Source: Anaerofilum sp. An201 (GTDB lineage Bacteria > Bacillota > Clostridia > Oscillospirales > Ruminococcaceae). Taken from it: a stretch of 64,000 nucleotides of DNA. Location of the stretch: the NCBI RefSeq assembly GCF_002160015.1, contig NZ_NFJT01000012.1, forward strand, positions 24,984 to 88,983, in the 5' to 3' direction. The position numbers and the translations under genes are program-made. Each line of letters starts with the position of its first letter. Position 1 is the stretch's first letter. Below, piece after piece: positions 27,479-34,280 of this stretch. The notes beneath the pieces were generated by a model that was given only the letters and a program-made list of their open reading frames with translations, searched no databases and had not been told where the DNA came from.

Positions 27479-27898
27479 AGTACGAGATCCCTCCATTATT
27501 TGCTGTCTTACACTATACACGAAACAACCAGCTTTTTCAATGCATTTTCGCAACGATTTTTCTCCTGCTCTTGATTTTTTCCACTTTCCATCATATAATA
27601 AATAAGCGCTGAATGAATTGGGTTGTTTTTTACAGTTCCATTCAGATACAATATTCGCAGATTTATGGAATTTGTACGTTCTCATGCATAACCTCAATAT
27701 TTCTGCGCGGGATATCTGCTGCCATACAGTTTGCATTGTGTGTTTGGGGATATGGCCCGCAGTTTGGGTGATTTGATTTGGATAGAACATGCGTCGCTTG
27801 GCAGTTGAGCTGTTCGGATTCCAAAGCCCTTCAAAAAGGCAGCGTTACAACGATCAACTGAAAAAAGTTGGCCGTCAAAAAGTAAATATTATATAGAT
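27479..27898. other. AT-rich intergenic stretch between trkH and the tRNA cluster
   Basis: About 420 bp, clearly more AT-rich than the chromosome to the left. It must hold the trkH promoter (TATTATATGATGG leftward near 27590 is a possible -10 region) and the tRNA promoter, but I see no convincing gene. Confidence 0.5.
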
Positions 27899-27968
27899 GT
27901 CTCTGTAGCTCAGCAGGATAGAGCGTTCGCCTCTTAAGCGGCAGTTCGTTCGAATCCTGTTGAGCCCG
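27899..27968 (+). pseudogene. decayed tRNA-like copy 1 (anticodon loop CTCTTAA)
   Basis: It has an intact D arm (GCTC..GAGC) and an anticodon loop reading CTT, but the acceptor 5' half GTCTCTG has no complement at the 3' end (TGTTGAGCCC) and the T stem does not pair. Not a functional tRNA by eye. Confidence 0.65.
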
Positions 27969-27991
27969 AAAATTGAATATTTGTTGTATAA

Positions 27992-28040
27992 GCCCCCGTA
28001 CCTCACCGGGATAGAGGGTCCGCCTCCTAAGGTTGTGCTC
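27992..28040 (+). pseudogene. decayed tRNA-like copy 2, truncated after the anticodon arm
   Basis: It retains a D-arm-like CTCACCGGGATAGAGG and the loop CTCCTAA, then diverges at GGTTGTGCTC. The 3' half is missing. Confidence 0.55.
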
Positions 28041-28092
28041 AACCAATCAACTCGAAGCCAAAAGTGATAGTTACCAATTCAATTTCATATAA

Positions 28093-28161
28093 GTCTCTGT
28101 AGCTCAGCAGGATAGAGCGTTCGCCTCCTAAGCGGCAGTTCGTTCGAATCCGTTTGGGCGG
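28093..28161 (+). pseudogene. decayed tRNA-like copy 3 (anticodon CCT)
   Basis: Nearly identical to copy 1 through the T loop (one base changes the anticodon to CCT), then the 3' ends differ (GTTTGGGCGG here). The acceptor stem does not pair. Confidence 0.62.
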
Positions 28162-28185
28162 AAAAATTGAATATTTTTGATATAT

Positions 28186-28262
28186 GTCCCAGTAGCTCAG
28201 TTGGATAGAGCACGAGCCTCCTAAGCCCGGGGTCGCACGTTCGAGTCGTGTCTGGGACGCCA
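28186..28262 (+). tRNA. tRNA-Arg (anticodon CCT)
   Basis: A complete cloverleaf: acceptor GTCCCAG / CTGGGAC, D arm GCTC..GAGC, anticodon loop CTCCTAA (CCT), T arm GCACG-TTCGAGT-CGTGT, discriminator G and encoded CCA. The anticodon stem has one A-C mismatch. It adjoins the ICE integrase side and is the likely attachment target. Confidence 0.9.
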
Positions 28263-28270
28263 AAAGCTCC

Positions 28271-28299
28271 GCTGCAAGCCGTTTTCGCCGGTTTGCAGC
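28271..28299 (+). terminator. tRNA-Arg terminator
   Basis: The stem GCTGCAAGCC / GGTTTGCAGC is followed by GTTTTTTATTTTT. Confidence 0.85.
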
Positions 28300-28315
28300 G
28301 TTTTTTATTTTTCTT

Positions 28316-28347
28316 CTCCCGGCCTGCCGCTCGTTTGAGGCCGGGAG
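28316..28347. terminator. second hairpin, possible terminator of the ICE integrase
   Basis: A perfect 10-bp stem CTCCCGGCCT / AGGCCGGGAG followed by GATTTT; leftward it is followed by AAGAAAAATAAAAAA, that is, As on the reading strand's far side. It lies between tRNA-Arg and int. Confidence 0.6.
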
Positions 28348-28372
28348 GATTTTATGCGCTGCTATGTATATC

Positions 28373-28435
28373 CTGCTAAGAAGAAACGAACGATTTCCAC
28401 GTCCTTGCTAAGAAAAATCCCATCTTTGCTAATTG
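28373..28435. repeat. three TGCTAA direct repeats, candidate integrase arm sites
   Basis: CTGCTAAGAAGAAA (28373), TTGCTAAGAAAAA (28405) and TTTGCTAATTGG (28425) lie between the tRNA and the end of int, where Tn916-type integrases have arm-type binding sites. Confidence 0.45.
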
Positions 28436-28447
28436 GAGTTTTCGGAC

Positions 28448-29842
28448 TTACCTGCCGCCCGGTGCCGCCGAGAGCAGCGCAGCCAGGGTATTTGCCAGTT
28501 CCGGCGACTGCCGGAGCTGTTCCACCAGGGCCTCCAGGTCGAGCGTCGCCGGTGCCGGTTCCTTCGGCTCCTCCGGCGGGCGGACCGCCCGAAGATCTGG
28601 CTTGGCATAGAAGGCGCTCTCAAACTTCTGGGCGTTGATCTTGCGGTCCTCGTCCAGGATATGGGCATACACGCTGGTAATCATGTCGATCTCCGCATGG
28701 CCCGTGTCGCCCTGGGTAGCCTTCAGGTCGCCGTGGTTCAGTTTCAGCTTGTAGGTGGTGCTGGAATGACGGAGGGAATGAAAGACCACCCTGGGCAGCC
28801 CTGCCTTCTCCCGCAGCTTCTCAAATTCCTTCAGGATGATGCGGTCCTCGCAGGGTCGGCCGTTGGGCAGCGCCACTACCAGGTCATAATCCTGATACTC
28901 GTCACCGAGAAAGCCCCGCAGCTCATCCTGGGCTTTCTTCCATTCCCGCAGGATGTAGGCCAGCGTCTTGGGCAGCCACACCTTGCGGATACTGGAATCC
29001 GTCTTGGGCTTTTTCAGAATTACCCTGGTGCTGGTGTTGGGAAACAGCGGCGTAAAGATGTGGTAGACATCCTTCTGCCCCAACATCTCAATGGCCCGCT
29101 TGGAGGCCCGCGCCAGCTCCTTGTCGATGAAAACATAGGCGTTGTCATCGGCAATATCGTCATCGGAGATGTGGACATTGTTCCAGGTCAGCCCCAGGAT
29201 CTCACCCATCCGCAGGGAGCAGGCAAAGGACAGGTTCATCGCTACATAGAGCTTGCTGTCCGTACACTGATCCAGGGCGGTGCGGATCATATCGGCGGTC
29301 CAGATGTCCCGCTTCTTATACTCCGTCTTGGGCAGAACCACGTTGTCAAAGGGGTTCTTGGCGATCAGCTCCCACCGTACTGCCTGCTTGAAAGCGCAGC
29401 GCAGGAGCTTGATGATCTTCTCGATGGTGGCGTTAGTGACCAGGTCTGTCTTTGCATGATGGGTCCTGGTATTCACCGCCGGGGTTTTTTGCAGGGTCTG
29501 AATGTACTTGTCCACTACCCGCGGGGTGACATCCTGCACCTTCATATCCCCGATGATGGGGTTGATGTAGTTGGCAATCAGCGAGTTTTGGCTGTCGTAC
29601 ATGGACACGCCCCACTTCTTTTCCCCATAAAGAGAAACAAAGTCCAAAAGAAATTCTGCGATGGTCTGGTTGCTGGGCGGAAGGAAGGTCCCCGTGAACT
29701 GCTGATTTTCCACCTCCGCCTTGCGCTTCAATGCGTCCTGGTAAGAGGTGCGGGTCTCCCATTTCTGCCGGGTCTCGCCATTTTCATCCGTATAGTTGTA
29801 TACGATGGAATAATTCTTTTTCCGTTTGATAATCGAAGCCAT
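28448..29842 (-). CDS. int: tyrosine recombinase / integrase of the ICE
   Basis: 464 residues, Tn916-Int-like. An N-terminal arm-binding domain (NYSIVYNYTDENGETRQKWET), a core-binding SAM-like domain, and a C-terminal catalytic domain with Arg in CSLRMGEILGL, the HSLRH box (VVFHSLRHSSTTY), TGHAEIDMITSVYAHI with the following His and nucleophile Tyr. The C-terminal ~60 residues are a Pro/Glu-rich extension (RPPEEPKEPAPATLD). The ATG follows GAAAGGAAGTATCGTT. Integration at the adjacent tRNA-Arg is inferred. Confidence 0.93.
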   Translation of the reverse strand: MASIIKRKKNYSIVYNYTDENGETRQKWETRTSYQDALKRKAEVENQQFTGTFLPPSNQTIAEFLLDFVSLYGEKKWGVSMYDSQNSLIANYINPIIGDMKVQDVTPRVVDKYIQTLQKTPAVNTRTHHAKTDLVTNATIEKIIKLLRCAFKQAVRWELIAKNPFDNVVLPKTEYKKRDIWTADMIRTALDQCTDSKLYVAMNLSFACSLRMGEILGLTWNNVHISDDDIADDNAYVFIDKELARASKRAIEMLGQKDVYHIFTPLFPNTSTRVILKKPKTDSSIRKVWLPKTLAYILREWKKAQDELRGFLGDEYQDYDLVVALPNGRPCEDRIILKEFEKLREKAGLPRVVFHSLRHSSTTYKLKLNHGDLKATQGDTGHAEIDMITSVYAHILDEDRKINAQKFESAFYAKPDLRAVRPPEEPKEPAPATLDLEALVEQLRQSPELANTLAALLSAAPGGR

Positions 29843-29862
29843 AACGATACTTCCTTTCTAAG

Positions 29863-30069
29863 TCATAGGTCAAGTGACTCCAGCCACTCATCGAATGACC
29901 GCTTGGAAATGCGTATGGCGTTGCCAATTCGTACGATCTTAAAGTGTCCTTCCTTTACGAGAAGATAAGCGGATGTGCGGCCAATACCCAGGATTTGAGT
30001 AATGTCCTCTACCGTATAAGTTCTTCGCTCGGGGGACTCCTTCTTCGTACCGTTCCATGCTTGTGACAT
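29863..30069 (-). CDS. xis: excisionase-like HTH protein
   Basis: 68 residues with a MerR/Xis-type winged helix (YTVEDITQILGIGRTSAYLLVKEGHFKIVRIG...SKRSFDEWLE). It lies 20 bp upstream of int in the same direction, as Xis does in Tn916. It directs excision together with Int. AGAAAGGGGGTTGCC precedes the ATG. Confidence 0.88.
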   Translation of the reverse strand: MSQAWNGTKKESPERRTYTVEDITQILGIGRTSAYLLVKEGHFKIVRIGNAIRISKRSFDEWLESLDL

Positions 30070-30593
30070 GGCAACCCCCTTTCTAATGCAAGAACGGCGC
30101 GTTGAAGGAAAGTCATAACTTGCCTATCCTCATTCTAACGCGCCATTCCGGGTTTGTCTGCTGCTAATCAAAAAGTTTATGAATTATCCATAAACTCAAA
30201 AGCAACAGGATTACTTAAAAAGAAAGAGGCAGAAAACGGATGGCTGCTGGCCGCAGCTCCACGGGAATTTCACCCCGGCCCATGCTGATGGGTGCGGCGC
30301 ACGATGCTTTGTGGGCGTCCAATGCGCGAGTCTCATTATCCTGCCTGCGCATCCTCGCCCACAGGCTGCCACACCTGTTTTACGGCTCGGTTTTGTTGCT
30401 CACCTGTTTGGTAGGGGTCCCGTCCTGCGGACTTGCAACAGGGTCATGGCGCACCGGCCGACCGGCTCCACACAGACAGATCGTATCCGTCTGCCTTATG
30501 CTGCGCCGGAGGCCTCCCGCCGGGCTTTCTTTGTCAAGGAGCGATACAGGGCACCACATGGAAAGGGGGAAACACGCAGCGCCCGGCCCTGAA
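30070..30593. other. non-coding stretch: xis leader plus GC-rich unexplained block
   Basis: 30070-30239 is AT-rich and carries inverted repeats: GGCGCGTT..AACGCGCC (across about 55 bp) and AGTTTATG / CATAAACT (30174-30196), plausible regulatory sites for xis-int. 30240-30593 is GC-rich; its only long open frame (rightward) lacks a ribosome site and homologous look. It contains several short inverted repeats (for example GACCGG-type) and may be a structured RNA or a decayed gene. No confident gene. Confidence 0.4.
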
Positions 30594-30836
30594 TCAGCTC
30601 AGGTCAAAATTCAGGATGGAGATAATCAGCTTCGTTTCCAGCCGCCTGCGCATATCTTCATCCACCAAGGAGTGAGGAAAGCCGTTTTTGTCATAGCTTG
30701 TCCTCATGGACAGCGCAGCAATATAGCCGGAATAGTGCTGGATCACCCGGTTTACCGCTTCGGGATTGCCTCCGACAGCGGCAGCGATCACCGGATAAGG
30801 GATCAGTGACGCCCGCATATTCGCAGATTTAGTCAT
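30594..30836 (-). CDS. small HTH protein of the ICE (Tn916 Orf8-like)
   Basis: 80 residues from the ATG at 30836 (GGAGGTG 6 nt upstream). It contains LIPYPVIAAAVGGNPEAVNRVIQHYSGYIAALS, the conserved helix-turn-helix core of the conjugative-transposon family. It overlaps the stop of the sigma-like gene by 8 bp, so translation is coupled. It probably takes part in transfer-gene control. Confidence 0.82.
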   Translation of the reverse strand: MTKSANMRASLIPYPVIAAAVGGNPEAVNRVIQHYSGYIAALSMRTSYDKNGFPHSLVDEDMRRRLETKLIISILNFDLS

Positions 30837-31377
30837 CCGCTTCACCTCCCATCAGCTCCTTCAGCAGCCGATAGGCTTTTTGCCTGCGGGTGTTGACCGT
30901 CCGGCGGGCCATGTTCATGTACTCGGCGATCTCGCGATCTACCATGTTCAGGAACCAGTGCATCATAAAGATGTCCCGGTCCTCCTGGGACAGCGCCAGA
31001 AGCGCCTCGGCCAGCCGGTCATCCTCGATCAGAATCACGGCCCCTCCCACAGGGAAGGTCGTGTATTCCCATGAGTAGCGGTCATAAACCGCAAGCTGGG
31101 CCATTGCATCCTCCGGCAGCTCGCTGAGTGAGACCTCACGCCGGCTCCGTTTCCGAAGCTGCGTGTAAGCGTTCATTGCTTCATTCTTGATGGATCTCTT
31201 GCAGTAGCTGTCAAAGGCGTGCTGCTTATGCTCGTAGTGGCGGTCAGGTTTCAAGTTCTCACCTCCCTTCGTGCCGGGAGGCAGTTCTTTTCTTCCCCTT
31301 TCGCCCACTACTGTTATGGCAATGCCGCCATTTGGCTGATTTCCCGCATTTATATTAAATTTTTCTTTGCCGCTCAT
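30829..31377 (-). CDS. sigma-70-like regulatory protein of the ICE (Tn916 Orf7-like)
   Basis: 182 residues. A sigma region-4-like C-terminal HTH (LSQEDRDIFMMHWFLNMVDREIAEYMNMARRTVNTRRQKA) and a region-2 remnant (FDSYCKRSIKNEAMNAYTQL). AAAGGAGCCAATT precedes the ATG. In the Tn916 family this protein and the following small HTH protein control excision and transfer genes. Translationally coupled to the next gene. Confidence 0.85.
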   Translation of the reverse strand: MSGKEKFNINAGNQPNGGIAITVVGERGRKELPPGTKGGENLKPDRHYEHKQHAFDSYCKRSIKNEAMNAYTQLRKRSRREVSLSELPEDAMAQLAVYDRYSWEYTTFPVGGAVILIEDDRLAEALLALSQEDRDIFMMHWFLNMVDREIAEYMNMARRTVNTRRQKAYRLLKELMGGEADD

Positions 31378-31749
31378 AATTGGCTCCTTTCGTTTCGTTC
31401 AGGTTGACAGGCCGGAACGAAACGAGGCGGGGAGCGGCAGCCCACGCCCAGGCGCAGGCGGTCACGGGGACGGGCTTTGTTGGATATGAGCCGCAGTATA
31501 TAAAAAGCGAGCCATAACTCACTTTCATGAGCATGGCTCGCTGCTGCGTTATTGGAATATTTTTCGTAGTGGCATGGGCGTCCGCCGCATAAGCGGTAAA
31601 CCCCGCCTTATTTTGACCTCCTTTGTGTTGGCGCTCTCATCCATATCTCCCTTTACTCCGAAATATGAGTTATAACTCACTTTACATGAGTTCTATGGTT
31701 ATTTATACGAGCGGAAGCACACCCTACAATGATGTAGAGGTGATGTGTA
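31378..31749. promoter_or_regulatory. divergent control region with three inverted repeats
   Basis: There is an 11-bp inverted repeat TCGTTTCGTTC / GAACGAAACGA (31390-31400, 31415-31425) just upstream of the sigma-like gene; a 10-bp hairpin AGCGAGCCAT / ATGGCTCGCT (31506-31542); and a perfect 14-bp palindrome TGAGTTATAACTCA (31666-31679) with a partial copy ATGAGTTCTAT 8 bp later. The sequence ATAACTCACTTnnATGAG occurs twice. These are candidate operators for the XRE and sigma-like regulators. Confidence 0.55.
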
Positions 31750-32079
31750 GTGAACAATCCGCTGGATCTATTTGCATGGAAGGTGCGGTCAGAACGGAAG
31801 CGCCGGCATCTGACGCAGAAGCAGTTAGCTGAACGCCTCGGTATGAACCCCCGCACGATCATAGATTTGGAGACCTGCCAGAGTAATCCGAAATTTGAAA
31901 CGGTGGTCCTTGTCGCCAAAGAACTGAATATCAGCGTGGACGCCGCCATCTTCCCGGAAATGGTAAATCAGACAGTCTCGAAAACAGTTGTGGACTTCTT
32001 TGCCGGGAAAAGCGAAGCAGAGATCGAAAAATTTATCGCGCTCTGCAAACAGGCGGAAACCTTCCAGAAAGACGAGTAA
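31750..32079 (+). CDS. XRE-family transcriptional regulator
   Basis: 109 residues from a GTG (AGAGGTGATGTGTA upstream). The HTH spans about residues 10-65 (VRSERKRRHLTQKQLAERLGMNPRTIIDLE); an acidic C-terminal part follows. It resembles the repressor-like regulators of Tn916-type elements and is divergent from the sigma-like gene. The palindrome at 31666-31679 is its likely site. Confidence 0.88.
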   Translation: MNNPLDLFAWKVRSERKRRHLTQKQLAERLGMNPRTIIDLETCQSNPKFETVVLVAKELNISVDAAIFPEMVNQTVSKTVVDFFAGKSEAEIEKFIALCKQAETFQKDE

Positions 32080-32112
32080 CGCGGTCGGGTTCGATGTGCC
32101 CGGCCGCGTTAC
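32076..32112. terminator. bidirectional terminator
   Basis: 14-nt arms GTAACGCGGTCGGG / CCCGGCCGCGTTAC (one G-T), then TGTTTTAC. It separates the XRE gene from the convergent DtxR gene. Confidence 0.82.
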
Positions 32113-32140
32113 TGTTTTACCCGTCTGCTATGCGGGCATA

Positions 32141-32512
32141 TCATTCTTTTTTTGTTTTATAGGCATCGCGCAGATGCTCGAAGGATTCCTGGCTGATGAC
32201 ATGCTCCATCCGGCAGGCGTCCCGTTCCGCTGTTTCCGGGTCTACGCCGGCTTCAATCAGTCGGTCAGTAAAGAAGCGGTGCTTTTCGTAGATCCGCTCC
32301 GCCACTTCCTGGCCCACATCGGTCAGATGCAGGAAATAGTCGCTGTCCATTGTCAGGAACCCCCCGTCCCGCAGGGTCGCCACCGCATGGCACACGCTGG
32401 GCTTTGTGACCTCCAGGTGCCGGGCAACATCCACGGAGCGCACCATGCCCATCTTTTTATGAAGAACAAGTATGGCCTCCAGATAGTCCTCCCCGGACGC
32501 ATGAAGTTTCAT
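32141..32512 (-). CDS. DtxR/IdeR-type metal-dependent repressor
   Basis: 123 residues, lacking the C-terminal SH3 domain. A winged helix (~22-65: RSVDVARHLEVTKPSVCHAVATLRDGGFL), then the dimer/metal domain with KHRFFTDRL and DACRMEHVIS. The Cys-x2-Glu-His of the latter matches the Cys102/Glu105/His106 site of iron-type DtxR rather than the Glu-x2-Glu-His of manganese-type MntR. It is last gene downstream of the ABC pair. Inverted repeats TTAG-N6-CTAA at 36101, 39000 and 46684 are its likely operators. Confidence 0.88.
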   Translation of the reverse strand: MKLHASGEDYLEAILVLHKKMGMVRSVDVARHLEVTKPSVCHAVATLRDGGFLTMDSDYFLHLTDVGQEVAERIYEKHRFFTDRLIEAGVDPETAERDACRMEHVISQESFEHLRDAYKTKKE

Positions 32513-32531
32513 CAGTACCTCCTTTTATGAA

Positions 32532-34280
32532 TTAAACGCTTAACTTCCAATTTGCAGAAGCTGTCTGCAAATCGACCAGCCTACGATAGAGGCCATTTTC
32601 TTTCATAAGTTCTTCGTGAGTTCCGTTTTCGGCTACAATACCATCTGACAATACAACGATACTATCGGCAGCCTCCACCGTCCTCATTCTATGAGCGATA
32701 ATAAGAACCGTCTTGCCTTTTACCAGCCTGGATATTGCATTTTGAATTTCTGTTTCATTGTCTACGTCAAGAGAGGCAGTAGCTTCATCCAAAAGAATAA
32801 CAGGAGCGTCTTTCAAAAGAGCGCGTGCGATAGAAAGTCGCTGGCATTCACCGCCTGATAACGTAGAACCGTTTTCTCCAATCACTGTCTGATAGCCGTC
32901 CGGCAATTTTGAAATAAATTCATCACACTGCGCTGCTTTAGCTGCGGCAATCACTTCCTCGTCCGTTGCGTCCTTTTTACCGACACGAATATTTTCCATG
33001 ATGGTGTTATTAAACAGCACAACATCTTGAAAAACGATAGAGAAGTTTTTCATCAACATGGTTGAATTTAGCGGAGCAATATCGGTTCCGCCCAACAGTA
33101 TTCTTCCTCCGTCCAGAGGATAAAATTTGGCTGCCAGTTTTGCGACTGTACTTTTGCCGCCGCCGGACGGGCCAACCAATGCTGTGACCTGTCCCTGCTT
33201 TGCAGTAAACGAAACATCCCTCAGTACCGGTTTGCCCTTTTCGTAAGAAAACTGGACATGATCGAATGTAATATCGTACCCATTTGTATGGATATTCTTC
33301 TCGCCGGTTTCTTCCGGGTATTCTTCTATTTCTTTCAAGCGGTTTACCTGAAGCTGCACAGAAAACAGCTCTGCCATATTTGACATCGCCCCGGAAAGCG
33401 GATCGTACAGGCGGGAGGCAGCAATCAAAAACAGAATATAGGTAAACAGAGAGGTATCTCCACTTACCACAAGACTATTACCTACTACAATCACCGTTGC
33501 CAAACCGAGCCGTAAAAACATCTGGCCGGTTGTCAGCAGACTTGCCGTTGTCATTTCGGATGAAATCTGTGCTTTTTCCGCAGCATCCATCTTTGCGTCC
33601 AATTTGTGAAGATAATCTTCTTCCTGATTGCAAGCTTTTATATCCTGTACGGTTTCCAAACATTCCTGAATGCCTTCTGCAAGCTCCAGTCTTGCGTTCA
33701 TGTGCTTTTTGCTGAGTTTTTCCTGCCATTTCCGTGACAGAATAACGATTGCAAATGAAATCGGGGCTACCCAGAGAAGAGCCAGGCCCATTTGCCAGTT
33801 GAAAATCAGCAAACCGATACAAACAATCCCCGTAGAGATAACTGCTCCAAAGAATTGCGGAACCGTATGGGAAAATGCGTGCTCAAAGTTTGCACAGTCT
33901 CCCATAATAGTGCTTGTCAGGTCAGCAAGATCACGCTGGTGGAAGAAGGTCAGCGGAAGGGTGCGCAATTTTTCCGCAAGACCGATACGCCTCCTTGCAC
34001 TTTCGTCATACGTTCCGAGATATGCTGCGGTGTACTGGCAATAATGAAAAATAAAAACAACAGCTAAAATCACAATTCCAATCACAGTGTAAACGGCGGC
34101 ACTGATCTCTGGTGCACTCGCTCCCAAAACAGGCGCAAGAAGCTGATTGAGGACGATAGCCAGAAGAATAACAGGAAACATAAGGCTGATATTGGCCAGC
34201 ACCGAATAAACGATCCCTTTTATCAGGTCTTTTGCACCCTGATCGCTTAACGCATACTTCTTTTTTAACGCCTTAATCAT
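32532..34280 (-). CDS. ABC transporter half (permease-ATPase), IrtB/YbtQ-like
   Basis: 582 residues from the ATG at 34280 (AAGGAGG 9 nt upstream). A six-helix exporter-fold membrane domain (~20-320), then an ATPase with GPSGGGKST, the signature LSGGECQRLSIARAL, Walker B VILLDEATASLD and the H-loop IAHRMRTV. The start overlaps the partner gene by 8 bp, indicating an obligate heterodimer. Exporter-fold pairs of the IrtAB/YbtPQ class import ferric siderophores. Codon use is much more AT-rich than the ICE backbone. Confidence 0.85.
   Translation of the reverse strand: MIKALKKKYALSDQGAKDLIKGIVYSVLANISLMFPVILLAIVLNQLLAPVLGASAPEISAAVYTVIGIVILAVVFIFHYCQYTAAYLGTYDESARRRIGLAEKLRTLPLTFFHQRDLADLTSTIMGDCANFEHAFSHTVPQFFGAVISTGIVCIGLLIFNWQMGLALLWVAPISFAIVILSRKWQEKLSKKHMNARLELAEGIQECLETVQDIKACNQEEDYLHKLDAKMDAAEKAQISSEMTTASLLTTGQMFLRLGLATVIVVGNSLVVSGDTSLFTYILFLIAASRLYDPLSGAMSNMAELFSVQLQVNRLKEIEEYPEETGEKNIHTNGYDITFDHVQFSYEKGKPVLRDVSFTAKQGQVTALVGPSGGGKSTVAKLAAKFYPLDGGRILLGGTDIAPLNSTMLMKNFSIVFQDVVLFNNTIMENIRVGKKDATDEEVIAAAKAAQCDEFISKLPDGYQTVIGENGSTLSGGECQRLSIARALLKDAPVILLDEATASLDVDNETEIQNAISRLVKGKTVLIIAHRMRTVEAADSIVVLSDGIVAENGTHEELMKENGLYRRLVDLQTASANWKLSV

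Noticed and set aside
27479..27790. A 104-codon N-terminal extension of TrkH
   Set aside because: AT-rich, no membrane or homologous pattern, and the TrkH fold begins after the internal start with GGAGGG.
27899..27968. Functional tRNA-Lys(CTT)
   Set aside because: Acceptor and T stems do not pair; the copy is a near twin of the decayed Arg-type copy 3 apart from one anticodon base.
30240..30809. A 189-codon rightward open frame in the ICE
   Set aside because: No ribosome site, unlikely composition, and it runs into the complement of the small HTH gene.
32141..32512. Manganese-type MntR assignment for the DtxR-family regulator
   Set aside because: The metal-site motif is Cys-x2-Glu-His as in iron-type DtxR/IdeR, not Glu-x2-Glu-His; Mn control nevertheless cannot be excluded by sequence alone.
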